Shown here piece after piece: positions 41,576-50,348 of a stretch of 64,000 nucleotides of DNA; position 1 is the first letter of the stretch, and every line of letters begins with the position of its first letter. The stretch is from the NCBI GenBank assembly GCA_016937575.1, contig JAFHKN010000002.1:3159001-3223000 (forward strand), in the 5' to 3' direction. A program made the position numbers and the translations under genes. This DNA is from Roseomonas aeriglobus (GTDB taxonomy: Bacteria > Pseudomonadota > Alphaproteobacteria > Sphingomonadales > Sphingomonadaceae). The notes beneath the pieces were generated by a model, which was not told where the DNA came from, did no database searches, and worked only from the letters and a program-made list of their open reading frames with translations.

Positions 41576-43819
41576 TTACGCCGGAACCTCTATGTCACTC
41601 GCCAAGCCATCTGCCGATGACAGCGCGATCCAAAAGCGGAAGGTGCCGGGTTCGAACATGGGCGACCCGTCAGGGCCGATGATCGCCAGCTGCGCGCGAT
41701 CGATCACGAAGTGGACCCGATCGGCCGCCCCCCCCCTCATCGTCAGCCGGCGATAGGCGACCAGTTTGCGGCGCGGTTGGGTGCGGGACGCGACCAGGTC
41801 GTGGACGTAAAGCTGAACCGTCGTCTCGCCGGTGCGGTTCGAGCGATTGTGTACCTCCGCACTGACGGCGATGGTCGCGCCGTCGATCGTCGCCCGCGTC
41901 GGCCCGGTCGCAAAGGTCGCGTAGCCGAGGCCGTGGCCGAACGGATAAAGGACGGTGTCCCGGGCGTCGCGCCAACCTGCGCGGCCATCCTGGGGTGCGG
42001 GCGGCGGCAGGAGCGGGCGGCCGACGCTCGGCCGGTCGTAGGACCAGGGCTGTTGCCCGGTCGCCCGCGGAAAGCTGACCGGCAGGCGACCGGTCGGTTC
42101 ATGGATGCCGAACAGGATATCGGCGATCGCATGGCCGGCTTCGCTGCCGAGGAACCAGGTCGCGAGGATCGCCGGCGCGGCGGCGACGGCTCCGTCGAGC
42201 GCCAGGGCGCGTCCGTGCGTCAGCACGACGACGATCGGCTTGCCTGTCGCGGCGACGGCAGCGGCCAGCTCGCGCTGCGGCGCTGGGATCGTGATGTCGA
42301 CGCGGCTGTTGCCTTCGCCCGACATGCTGGCTCCCTCGCCGATCGCCAGCACGACGATATCGGCGGCGCGGGCTGCGGCAACGGCTGCAGCGACGCCGTC
42401 GGCGACGGGCGCCTCGATGCCCGAACCCGCGACGACCTCGATCCGCGCATCGACGCCCATGCGCGTGCGGATGCCGGTCGCCAGGTCGATCGCGTTCGTG
42501 CCGGTCGAGGCGAACGACCATGGGCCGTTCACCTGGCTGCGGTCCGCGCCGAAGGGACCGATCAGCGCGATCCGCTGGCCGGTACGCGCCAGCGGAAGCA
42601 GCCCGCCGTCGTTCTTCAGCAGGACGATCGAGCGCCGCGCCGCCATGCGTGCCGCCGATCGGATCGCGGCGCTGCCGACCGTTCGGCGTTCGACACCGGC
42701 GTTAAGCGAGCGCATCGGATCGTCGAACAGGCCGAGCCGTTCCTTCAGTGTCAGGACCCGCGCGACCGCGTCGTCGACACGGGCCAGCGGGACGTCGCCC
42801 TTAGTGACCAGGTCCGGGAGCCAGCGTTCGTACAGGCCGCTCTGCATCGAGATATCGACTCCGGCCAAGATCGCGATCCGCGCCGCATCGCGGTCGTCGC
42901 GGGCATAGCCATGGGCGACGAGTTCGCGGTCGGCATCGTAATCGGACACGACCGGTCCGGCGAAGCCGAGCGTGTCGCGCAGCAACCCGGTCAGGACCCG
43001 GCGATCTCCGCTCAGCGGGACGCCGTTCAGCGTGCCGAACGCCGACATCGTACTAGCAGCACCAGCGGCAAAGGCAGCCGCGAACGGCGGCAGCTGAGTT
43101 TCGCGCAAGGTGGCGTCGGACAGCTCGATCGCGCCATATTCCATGCCGCCGGTGACCGCGCCGTAGCCGACGAAATGCTTGGGCGTGGCGGCGATCGTTT
43201 CGGGTCGCCGCAGGTCGCTGCCCTGGAACCCGCGCACGCGCGCCGCCGCATAATGGCAGGCAAGCAGCACGTCCTCCCCCGCCCCTTCGGCGACCCGCCC
43301 CCACCGCTGGTCGCGGGCCAGATCGACCATCGGCGCGAACGTCCAGTGCAGCCCGCTCGCCGCCGCTTCGCGCGCGATCATCCGCGCGCTTGCCTCGGCC
43401 AGCACGGGGTCGAACGCGCTCGCCTCGGCCAATGGAATCGGAAAGATCGTCGTATGGCCGTGCAGCACATCGGCAGCGAACGCCAGCGGGATGCGCAACC
43501 GGCTGTCGAGCGCCGCCGCCTGCGCGCGCCGCGCGCCGGCGACGCCCAGGCCGTTGAAGATCATGCCGACCTGCCCCGCCCGGATCGCCGCGAGTTGCGC
43601 GGCGGCGTCCTGCGGATTGACCACGGGATTGAACACCGCGCCGACGGGTCGGATCGCGTCACTGTAGCAGCTGAGCTGTCCCGCCTTCTCCGCCAGCGTC
43701 ATCCGCGCGATCAGGCCGGCAACCCGCGTGGATGGCGCGGCACGCCCCACCGACACGAGCAGCGACACACCCAATGCCGCCGCGCCGCCGGCGATCAGTT
43801 GGCGGCGATCAACGCGCAC
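41576..43819 (-). CDS. glycoside hydrolase family 3 beta-glucosidase-like enzyme
   Basis: The 747-residue secreted enzyme has an N-terminal export signal (RRQLIAGGAAALGVSLLVSV, possibly Tat-type). The GH3 N-domain includes GLHWTFAPMVDLARDQRWGR, KHFVGYGAVTGGMEYGA and the nucleophile Asp293 in VVSDYDA. GH3 C-domain and fibronectin-like domain follow (PVSFPRATGQQPW, YPFGHGLGYATF). Layout and length match BglX-type periplasmic beta-glucosidases that release glucose from beta-glucosides. The start is a GTG at 43819 overlapping the previous gene's stop by 11 bases, so it ends the operon TonB receptor, six-hairpin enzyme, GH3. Confidence 0.92.
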   Translation of the reverse strand: MRVDRRQLIAGGAAALGVSLLVSVGRAAPSTRVAGLIARMTLAEKAGQLSCYSDAIRPVGAVFNPVVNPQDAAAQLAAIRAGQVGMIFNGLGVAGARRAQAAALDSRLRIPLAFAADVLHGHTTIFPIPLAEASAFDPVLAEASARMIAREAAASGLHWTFAPMVDLARDQRWGRVAEGAGEDVLLACHYAAARVRGFQGSDLRRPETIAATPKHFVGYGAVTGGMEYGAIELSDATLRETQLPPFAAAFAAGAASTMSAFGTLNGVPLSGDRRVLTGLLRDTLGFAGPVVSDYDADRELVAHGYARDDRDAARIAILAGVDISMQSGLYERWLPDLVTKGDVPLARVDDAVARVLTLKERLGLFDDPMRSLNAGVERRTVGSAAIRSAARMAARRSIVLLKNDGGLLPLARTGQRIALIGPFGADRSQVNGPWSFASTGTNAIDLATGIRTRMGVDARIEVVAGSGIEAPVADGVAAAVAAARAADIVVLAIGEGASMSGEGNSRVDITIPAPQRELAAAVAATGKPIVVVLTHGRALALDGAVAAAPAILATWFLGSEAGHAIADILFGIHEPTGRLPVSFPRATGQQPWSYDRPSVGRPLLPPPAPQDGRAGWRDARDTVLYPFGHGLGYATFATGPTRATIDGATIAVSAEVHNRSNRTGETTVQLYVHDLVASRTQPRRKLVAYRRLTMRGGAADRVHFVIDRAQLAIIGPDGSPMFEPGTFRFWIALSSADGLASDIEVPA

Positions 43820-45827
43820 CGGCAGGCGGGTTCACCGCGAGATAGACGGTGCTCCACAATTGTGCCGCGTTCGATTCGTCGGCGTCGCCGCTCGACGCCC
43901 CAAACGGCGCGACGCTGTAGCGACCGTTCCTGTAGTCCCACGACCACAGTTCCGACGTGCGAATCGCACCACCGCCACCGATCGCCCGCCACAACTCGCC
44001 TTGCGCGCGCTGCAACACAGTACGCGTGGCCGCCGGCAGATCGCGCCGCTCCAGCTGTCGTGCCAGACCGGCGGCGAGCACCGCCTGCTGCCACGACCAG
44101 ACCACCGTGCCATGATAGGCGGTACGCCCGAACCGAGCCTGGGTCGACGCGTCGGCATAGGCCGGATTGGCGACCAGCAGACCGATTGGCGTCAGCAGCC
44201 CCGCCGGAAACGGGCGCAGCATGGCACCGACCGACCGGTCGAGCTCGCCTGCGCTCGGCAGGCCGAACAGCAGCGCGAATCCATCGTCGGAATGGAGCAC
44301 CGGCACCGTCCGACCGTCTGCTGTGAGCGACAGCGCGTTGAACGCGAGCGGGCCGGTCGGCAGGGTCGCGAGTGCAGCGGCCGCATCGACGCCCGCGGTG
44401 CGGGCATAGGCGGCGACGCTGCGCCGTGCGGCATCGGCAGGGATCGTCGCAGTGAACAGCGGCGGCGCTTTCGCCATCCACACGCCAGCCTGGGCATCGG
44501 CCGCGGCCAGGCGCGCACGCTGTGCGGAATCGAGATAGCGATCGAGCAGACCGCTGCGCGCGAACCGCGCGATCGCCGTCAGCGAGGCGGGCACGAACAC
44601 CGCATTCACGTCATAGGCATATTTGCCGCGCCCGAGCCCTTCCTCGCTGTCGCGCCATTGGCCGGTCAGCCGATCGCCCTTCAGACCGACCAGATTGGCG
44701 ACACGCGGGTCGCGGGCGAAGGCGGCGGTGCGCTCGACGACCCAGGCGAAGTTGCGTGCCAGCGCGGCGCCATTGGTCGTCCCGCCGGCATTGCGCCGGG
44801 CGAGGAACGCCGCCGCCCGCGCCTGTCCGCCCGGTCGATCGAGTAGCCAGGCCCCCGCGACCGGCGGCAGCATGAAATCGTCGTCGACCATCGCATAGTC
44901 GTAGATCGGCGTATCGACCCGCCCGCGGCCTTCCTTGGCGTTGCGCAACACTGCGAACTCGCCGATGTCCTCCTCGTGCGCGACCTCGCCGTTGGGCGCC
45001 AGACGCGCGAGGACGGAGGCGATGCCATCCTCGACCGCGACCGGCTGGAGCACCGGCATCAGCAGCCGCAGCGACATCAGCGTGTCGCGCCCGAAATAAG
45101 TGTCGAACCGCCACGACCCGGCGAGGAACTTCTCTTCGTAGCTGAGGAAGGCGAGCGCGTTGCGCGTCTTCGCGTCGGGTGCGGCGGCGGCGGTCAGCAG
45201 GGTCGCGCCCTGCAGCGGCGTCAACGGTCGCTCTCCGGTCAGGCCGACGACCTTGAGCGTGATCCGCCCGTTCCTTCCGCTGCGCAGTTCGCGCGTATCG
45301 ACTCGTGTGCCAGCCACCCCGGTCAGCGCGAGCCGGTAGCCCGCCGCACCGTCGAGCCGGTCGCGTGCCCAGACCAGCGTGTCGCCGTTCATCCGCGGCG
45401 ACGTCAGCACTTCCGCCGGCGCGGTCTTCAGCAATTCGTAATCGCGCAGCACGCGGATCGACGACAGCACCGCCTGGCGGATACGCAGCGCCTTCGCACC
45501 GGTCGATACGGTCGTCTCGAACCCGTGTAGCGCACGCCCCCTGGCATCGCGCAGCGTCACCGGTCGTGGTGCGGTGACGATCGTCCAGGTGACGGGCGCG
45601 CTATCCTCGAACCACAGGCCGACACCGCTGTTTCCGGCGGGGAAGCCGGCGAGGATGCGGGGGTGCGCCCCCGATCGCAGCAACAGATGTGCGGCCGCCG
45701 GCCCCTGCCGGACGAAGGCGTTGATGTTGCGCCCCTCGTCGATGCGGAATTCAAGCATCGGCGCCGCCTGCGGCGCGGCCGCCGCCAGGGTCAGGGGGGC
45801 GAGCGTCGCGATCAGGGGCAGACGCAT
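43809..45827 (-). CDS. six-hairpin glycosidase-like secreted protein
   Basis: The ~672-residue protein has a signal peptide (MRLPLIATLAPLTLAAAAPQ), a beta-rich N-domain and a C-terminal (alpha/alpha)6 barrel. The barrel is marked by SWRFDTYFGRDTLMSLRLLM, GQWRDSEEGLGRGKYAYDVN and AYHGTVVWSWQQAVLAAGLA, as in glycogen-debranching and GH15/GH63-like proteins. Glu and Asp residues in WRDSEEG and the HGTVVWSWQQ segment are the likely active-site parts. The exact family number cannot be given by eye. An upstream ATG (45872) exists, but the ATG at 45827 sits right before the signal peptide. It lies 65 bases after the TonB receptor and is coupled to GH3. Confidence 0.75.
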   Translation of the reverse strand: MRLPLIATLAPLTLAAAAPQAAPMLEFRIDEGRNINAFVRQGPAAAHLLLRSGAHPRILAGFPAGNSGVGLWFEDSAPVTWTIVTAPRPVTLRDARGRALHGFETTVSTGAKALRIRQAVLSSIRVLRDYELLKTAPAEVLTSPRMNGDTLVWARDRLDGAAGYRLALTGVAGTRVDTRELRSGRNGRITLKVVGLTGERPLTPLQGATLLTAAAAPDAKTRNALAFLSYEEKFLAGSWRFDTYFGRDTLMSLRLLMPVLQPVAVEDGIASVLARLAPNGEVAHEEDIGEFAVLRNAKEGRGRVDTPIYDYAMVDDDFMLPPVAGAWLLDRPGGQARAAAFLARRNAGGTTNGAALARNFAWVVERTAAFARDPRVANLVGLKGDRLTGQWRDSEEGLGRGKYAYDVNAVFVPASLTAIARFARSGLLDRYLDSAQRARLAAADAQAGVWMAKAPPLFTATIPADAARRSVAAYARTAGVDAAAALATLPTGPLAFNALSLTADGRTVPVLHSDDGFALLFGLPSAGELDRSVGAMLRPFPAGLLTPIGLLVANPAYADASTQARFGRTAYHGTVVWSWQQAVLAAGLARQLERRDLPAATRTVLQRAQGELWRAIGGGGAIRTSELWSWDYRNGRYSVAPFGASSGDADESNAAQLWSTVYLAVNPPAGAR

Positions 45828-45892
45828 ATCAGGCGTTCCCGAAACAAGACGGGCGGACACGGCCGAAACCATGCCCGCCCAGTGGGAGGAGT

Positions 45893-48511
45893 CTAGAAGT
45901 CGATACGAACGCTGGCCACCGCATTCCGCCCGAAGATCGGTCGGGCGAAATAAAAGTTGGAACCGGTGTTCTCGGTGAAGCCACCGCGCGGATTGCCTTC
46001 GGTCAGGCCGATCGCGTTGGTGATGTTCTCGACACTGATGTTCAGCTGGACGTTGGGCGCCACGTTGAACAGGACGCCGGCCGAGAACAGGTCGTACCCC
46101 GGCAGAACCAGCGAGTTGGAGATGTCGGCATAGATCTTCCCGATCCGCTTCCAGCTGCCATAGACTTCGCCCATGCCGTTCGGCAGGACAAACGACGGCG
46201 TGACGGTGACGTTGGTCGCCGGGGTGCGTTCGGGGCGATTGCCGTTGAACGTGTCGATGTTCTGGATGTCGCGCGCCGGCGGTGCCGATTCACGACCGTC
46301 GTCCAGATAGGCGCGATTGACCGACAGACGCGAGCGCTGGAGCACGCCGGTCGCCTGGATGCGGAACCAGTCGACCGGCCGCACGGTGATGTCGAATTCG
46401 CCGCCGTACACCTCGATATCCGAATCGGTCACGACGTTGCGACCGGTGACGACCAGGCTGGCACGGCTGAACGGATAATTCTTGAACCGGGTGTAGAAGC
46501 CCGCAAGCGTCGCCTGCAACCACGGCGCGCCGTAGCGAACGCCGGCCTCGGCGAACTCAAGCTCGGTCGGGTCGTTCTGCTCCTGCCCCTGGAAGCCTGT
46601 CGCGTAGCGGCCGTACACCGCGAAGCGATCGGTCACCAGGAAGTTGGCGCCCAGCGTGTAGGCCACCTTGTCCCAGGTCTTGGTCTGGGTGCCGAAAGTG
46701 CCGTCGAAGCCGCCCGAAATGTAATTGTTGGCGATAATGTTGTCGGCATCGACCAGCAGGTTGCCGTTCGCATCATAGGTACCCGACCCAGCGATCGGCG
46801 TACGCACCGTGTTGCCGAAACGGCGGTCGACGTTGAAATGCTCGTAGCGGATGCCGCCGTCGATGCGCAGACGGTCGTCGAACAGTTTCAGTTCGTCCTG
46901 GGCATAGGCCGAGATCGATTCGAACTTCAGATTGTTCGAACCCTCGCCCCAGGTGCCGTAGTTCAGCACACCGCGATCGGTCTGGTATCCGACGATCTGC
47001 CCCGCGGCATTCAGGGCAACGACGTCCAGCCGGCGCGCGTTGTCGCGGACATCTGTCAGGACGGTCGCCGTGCCGATCGAATCGTTGTAGCGGCTCGACT
47101 TGGTAAACAGCGCGCCGACCGTCAGCGAGTTCTTGTCGGTTTGCCAGCGCACGCCGGTATCGCTGTTGAACTCCTTCACGCTGGCGCGATTGTTGGCCGC
47201 GACATTCTCAGACACCAGGCCGTTGCCGTTCAGCGCATTTTGCGCGGCGGTCCCGTCGATGATCTGACCGGTGTCGACATAGCGGTAGGCAAGCCGGGTG
47301 GCGCCGGACGCGCGGAATCGTGCCAGCGCTGCGCGGGTCCCGTTGGCTCTGTCCGACGTGTCGGTTGCCGCAGGGTTCAACCGCTGACTACCCAGCTGCA
47401 GGGCATCGTTGTCATAGCTGAAGAATGCGTTGAAGTTCGTGCCGAACGACGTGTAGCGCCCCTTGGCGAAGAACGAGAATTGGTCGGACAGGTCCTTCGT
47501 CAGGTCATAGCCGAGAGTGTACGCCTTGGTCGCGACCCCGTCGCGCAGGTCGACGTCCTTTGTGCTCGATCCCGTCCGCGGCGACGTGAAATTGCGGAAG
47601 AACGACACGTCACGACCCGCCATCGTGCCGTCAAGCGCGCTGATGCCGGGGATCGACCGCGGCCTGCCCACACCCGTAACCGGCACCGGCAGGTAGAAGG
47701 TCGAGTGATCGTCGATGACCTTCGCCGACAGGATCAACTCGCCGCCGCTGGCGAACCGCTGGGCGATCGCACCGCGCCACTGAAAGCCGTGGTCGGCGGG
47801 GTAGCCCGTGTTTCTGAGTCCTTCGGAATAGCGATAGAACCCGCCGATCGAGATCGCGGTGTTCTCCGCGATCGGCTGGGTCATGAACGTCTCGAAGCGC
47901 GCCGTGCCATAGCTCGACGTACCGAGCTGGACCGACCCGGCGGCACGGTCGTAGTTCGGCTTCTTATTGATGAAGTTGATCGTCGCACCGGCACCGTTGA
48001 CCGTCAGGATGCCCGACGAGCCGGACCGCACCGCCTCCAGCCGGTCGATGTAGACACCCTGCTTCAGCACCGTGTCGCTCAGCGCGTTGATGTAGAAGAC
48101 GGGCAGACCGTCTTCCTGCAACTGCACGAACTGCTGCCCGCCGCCGGCGAGACCGCGGACCGAGAAATTGTTCGACGCCTCACCGCCCGACCCTTCGACG
48201 AAGATGCCGGGGATGAGCTCCAGCGCCTGCGCGGTCGAACGCGGCGCCTTGCGGTCGAGGTCCAGGCGATCGGCGACTGTGATCGCCGATGACGAGGTCA
48301 GCACGGTCGCGCCGCGCGTGCGGGTGCCGGTCACGACGATTTCGTTCAGCGGATCGGCCGCATCGGGCGTCGGGTTCACGCCGCGCTGGTTGCTGGCGTC
48401 GTCGGTCTGGGTGGTGCCGGTAGTGGCGGGCGCCGTCTGCGCGGCGGCCACGCTGGCCCACGCCAGAGCGCCGAGCGACGTGGCCAGACCGAGAGTGAAG
48501 GTGCGGGACAT
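45893..48511 (-). CDS. TonB-dependent outer-membrane receptor (carbohydrate type)
   Basis: The 872-residue protein has a signal peptide (MSRTFTLGLATSLGALAWAS, ending AAAQ), a TonB box-like NEIVVTGTR (~56-64) and a plug domain (STAQALELIPGIFVEGSGGE, NNFSVRGLAGGGQQFVQLQE, EAVRSGSSGILTVNGAGATI). A 22-strand barrel ends in a terminal Phe (ASVRIDF), the usual outer-membrane insertion signal. GGGAGAGGATC precedes the ATG. It is the first gene of the minus-strand sugar operon and is divergent from lacI, with operator 48592-48605 between them. It presumably imports the oligosaccharide that the locus degrades. Confidence 0.93.
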   Translation of the reverse strand: MSRTFTLGLATSLGALAWASVAAAQTAPATTGTTQTDDASNQRGVNPTPDAADPLNEIVVTGTRTRGATVLTSSSAITVADRLDLDRKAPRSTAQALELIPGIFVEGSGGEASNNFSVRGLAGGGQQFVQLQEDGLPVFYINALSDTVLKQGVYIDRLEAVRSGSSGILTVNGAGATINFINKKPNYDRAAGSVQLGTSSYGTARFETFMTQPIAENTAISIGGFYRYSEGLRNTGYPADHGFQWRGAIAQRFASGGELILSAKVIDDHSTFYLPVPVTGVGRPRSIPGISALDGTMAGRDVSFFRNFTSPRTGSSTKDVDLRDGVATKAYTLGYDLTKDLSDQFSFFAKGRYTSFGTNFNAFFSYDNDALQLGSQRLNPAATDTSDRANGTRAALARFRASGATRLAYRYVDTGQIIDGTAAQNALNGNGLVSENVAANNRASVKEFNSDTGVRWQTDKNSLTVGALFTKSSRYNDSIGTATVLTDVRDNARRLDVVALNAAGQIVGYQTDRGVLNYGTWGEGSNNLKFESISAYAQDELKLFDDRLRIDGGIRYEHFNVDRRFGNTVRTPIAGSGTYDANGNLLVDADNIIANNYISGGFDGTFGTQTKTWDKVAYTLGANFLVTDRFAVYGRYATGFQGQEQNDPTELEFAEAGVRYGAPWLQATLAGFYTRFKNYPFSRASLVVTGRNVVTDSDIEVYGGEFDITVRPVDWFRIQATGVLQRSRLSVNRAYLDDGRESAPPARDIQNIDTFNGNRPERTPATNVTVTPSFVLPNGMGEVYGSWKRIGKIYADISNSLVLPGYDLFSAGVLFNVAPNVQLNISVENITNAIGLTEGNPRGGFTENTGSNFYFARPIFGRNAVASVRIDF

Positions 48512-48591
48512 ATCTGATCCTCTCCCCTGAGTGCTGATACTGCTGACGCCTTCGCTGGTCGGGCGCCTTGACGGTCACTGCTATGCGATCA

Positions 48592-48605
48592 TGAAATGCA
48601 TTTCA
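48592..48605. promoter_or_regulatory. LacI-type operator TGAAATGCATTTCA
   Basis: This perfect 14-bp palindrome lies between the divergent TonB receptor and lacI genes. A near-identical site (TGAAATCCGTTTCA) stands at 52540-52553 between GH65 and the MFS gene. The pair is strong evidence for one regulator acting on both divergent promoters. Confidence 0.75.
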
Positions 48606-48671
48606 AGGTTGTTTGAGTCGAACCGCGTCCAGCCGTTGCACCGCTCTCACCAACCGCCTAGGCTGCTAGCG

Positions 48672-49697
48672 ATGGCAGGGAAAGCGGGCACGACACGCGG
48701 CCGGTCGATGACGGTCAACATGGACGATATCGCGCGGTTGGCAGAGGTGTCGAAGCCGACGGTTAGTCGCGTGCTGAACGGCAGCCCGCTGGTGAGCGAG
48801 GCAACGCGTGAGCGGGTGCTGCAGGTCGCCCGCGCGCACGGCTATGCCGTCAACCGCAACGCACAGAAGCTGCGCCAGGCGCGAACCGAGACGATCGCAG
48901 TGATGCTCGATTTCGGGTCGCACCGCCACGGCCGCATCGCCGATCCGTTCGTGTTCGAACTGCTGGCGGGCGTGTCGGAGGCGCTGTCGGTCCGCAACCA
49001 GGACCTGCTGCTGTCGCCCCCCGGGCTGAGCGACGCGCAGGCGTGCATCGACCTAATCGCCGGGCGGGCGGCGGACGGTTTCATCTTCCTGGGCCAAGGC
49101 GGACGCGAACCGATGCTGCGCGACCTCTCCCGCAGCGCGACGCCGTTTGTCGTGTGGGGCGCGGTGAACCCGGAGAACAGCTATTGCGCCGTCGGCAGCG
49201 ACAATCGCCTGGGCGGACGGCTGGCGGGCGACCTGTTCGTCACGCGCGGCGCGCGGCGCTGGCTGTTCGTCGGCAATGTCGAGCATGAGGAAATCCGCCT
49301 GCGCCACGAAGGGTTGCGGCAGGCGGGCGATGCCGCCGACGCCAGCATCGACCTGCTACTGGTCGAGCATATGGCCTATTCCGCGGTCTATGCCGGGGCC
49401 GCCGCCTGGCTGACGCGCCACCCCGCCCCAGATGCCGTCTTCGCCTTTTCGGACACCGCGGCGATGGCGGTCATCGCGGCGTTCCGCGACGCTGGGCTTA
49501 GCGCCCCCGACGATTATGCGCTGGTCGGATACAACAACATTCCCCCCGCCGCCGACTTCACACCGGCGATCACGACGATTGAGCAGGAGACGCATTTGGC
49601 GGGCGCGATCCTGGTCGAAAAGCTGATGCAGCAGATCGAAGGCAGCCGCGCGAAATCGACGATGCTGCCGACCCGGCTGATAGTCCGGGATACCTGA
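48672..49697 (+). CDS. LacI-family transcriptional regulator
   Basis: The ~341-residue regulator has an N-terminal LacI HTH (MDDIARLAEVSKPTVSRVLN, then the hinge helix VNRNAQKLRQARTE). A periplasmic-binding-protein-like sensor domain follows (TIAVMLDFGSHRHGRIADPF, APDDYALVGYNNIPPAADFT). It should bind sites such as TGAAATGCATTTCA at 48592 and 52540 and release on binding a sugar. Possible starts are ATG 48672, 48708 and 48720; all keep the HTH. It is transcribed away from the TonB receptor; the convergent phosphoglucomutase gene ends four bases after it. Confidence 0.9.
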   Translation: MAGKAGTTRGRSMTVNMDDIARLAEVSKPTVSRVLNGSPLVSEATRERVLQVARAHGYAVNRNAQKLRQARTETIAVMLDFGSHRHGRIADPFVFELLAGVSEALSVRNQDLLLSPPGLSDAQACIDLIAGRAADGFIFLGQGGREPMLRDLSRSATPFVVWGAVNPENSYCAVGSDNRLGGRLAGDLFVTRGARRWLFVGNVEHEEIRLRHEGLRQAGDAADASIDLLLVEHMAYSAVYAGAAAWLTRHPAPDAVFAFSDTAAMAVIAAFRDAGLSAPDDYALVGYNNIPPAADFTPAITTIEQETHLAGAILVEKLMQQIEGSRAKSTMLPTRLIVRDT

Positions 49698-49700
49698 GGA

Positions 49701-50348
49701 TCAGCCGAACGCGCGGTCGATGTCGATGGCGTCAGTCGTCGGATAGACCTGATCGGCGCCCGGCAAGTCGGTCGCCGCGCCAATGCCGATCGCGCGCATG
49801 CGCGCCGCCTTGATCGCGACGACCCCGGCTCCGGCATCCTCGAACCCGACGCATGCCTGCGGATCGATACCCAGGAAGCGTGCGCCATCGAGAAACAGGT
49901 CGGGCGCGGGTTTCGGCGCCAGCCGCGCGGGGTCGGCGACATGCGCGAAGACGTCTGCGATCCCCAGCCGTTCGAGCACGCGCGGCGCATTGCGACTGGC
50001 GGACGCCAACGTCGCAGGCATCCCGCGGGCGCGGACCGCGTCGAGCAGCCGCCGCGCGCCCGGCAACAGGTCCTGCGGCCCCATCGTCTCGACCGCGTCG
50101 AGATAGGCGACGTTCTTTCGCGTCGCCAACCGCTCCATCTCGTCCGGCGGCAGGTTCACGCCCCCGATCGCCAGGATCGCACGGAGCGAGCCCATGCGGT
50201 CGACGCCCTTCAGCGCCTCGTTCGCGCGTTCGCCGAATGGGATGCCAAGCTCGTCGGCGATCGCCTTCCAGGCGACGAAATGGAGCCTCGCGCTGTCGGC
50301 GAGGACGCCGTCCAGGTCGAAGACCGCGAGCTGGAATGGGCCATTCAC
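49701..50348 (-). CDS. pgmB: beta-phosphoglucomutase (HAD superfamily)
   Basis: The ~215-residue HAD enzyme converts beta-glucose 1-phosphate to glucose 6-phosphate. The nucleophile motif is DLDGVLADS (~9-17); motif II is TLASASRN (LASAS); motif III/IV is KPAPDLFLDGA and GFEDAGAGVVAIKAA. The conserved HFVAWKAIADELGIPF and RMGSLRAIL cap segments are those of beta-PGM. The frame reaches 50375, but a GTG at 50348 overlapping the GH65 stop (GTGA) is the likely start. Coupling to a GH65 phosphorylase, which releases beta-glucose 1-phosphate, confirms the role. Confidence 0.92.
   Translation of the reverse strand: MNGPFQLAVFDLDGVLADSARLHFVAWKAIADELGIPFGERANEALKGVDRMGSLRAILAIGGVNLPPDEMERLATRKNVAYLDAVETMGPQDLLPGARRLLDAVRARGMPATLASASRNAPRVLERLGIADVFAHVADPARLAPKPAPDLFLDGARFLGIDPQACVGFEDAGAGVVAIKAARMRAIGIGAATDLPGADQVYPTTDAIDIDRAFG

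Noticed and set aside
41711..44326. An 871-codon plus-strand frame opposite GH3 and the six-hairpin gene
   Set aside because: Arg/Asp-rich, low-complexity shadow of high-GC genes on the other strand, which carry clear enzyme motifs.
46838..48292. Plus-strand frame of 484 codons opposite the TonB receptor
   Set aside because: Shadow frame. The minus strand has plug, barrel and signal peptide features; no start context on the plus strand.
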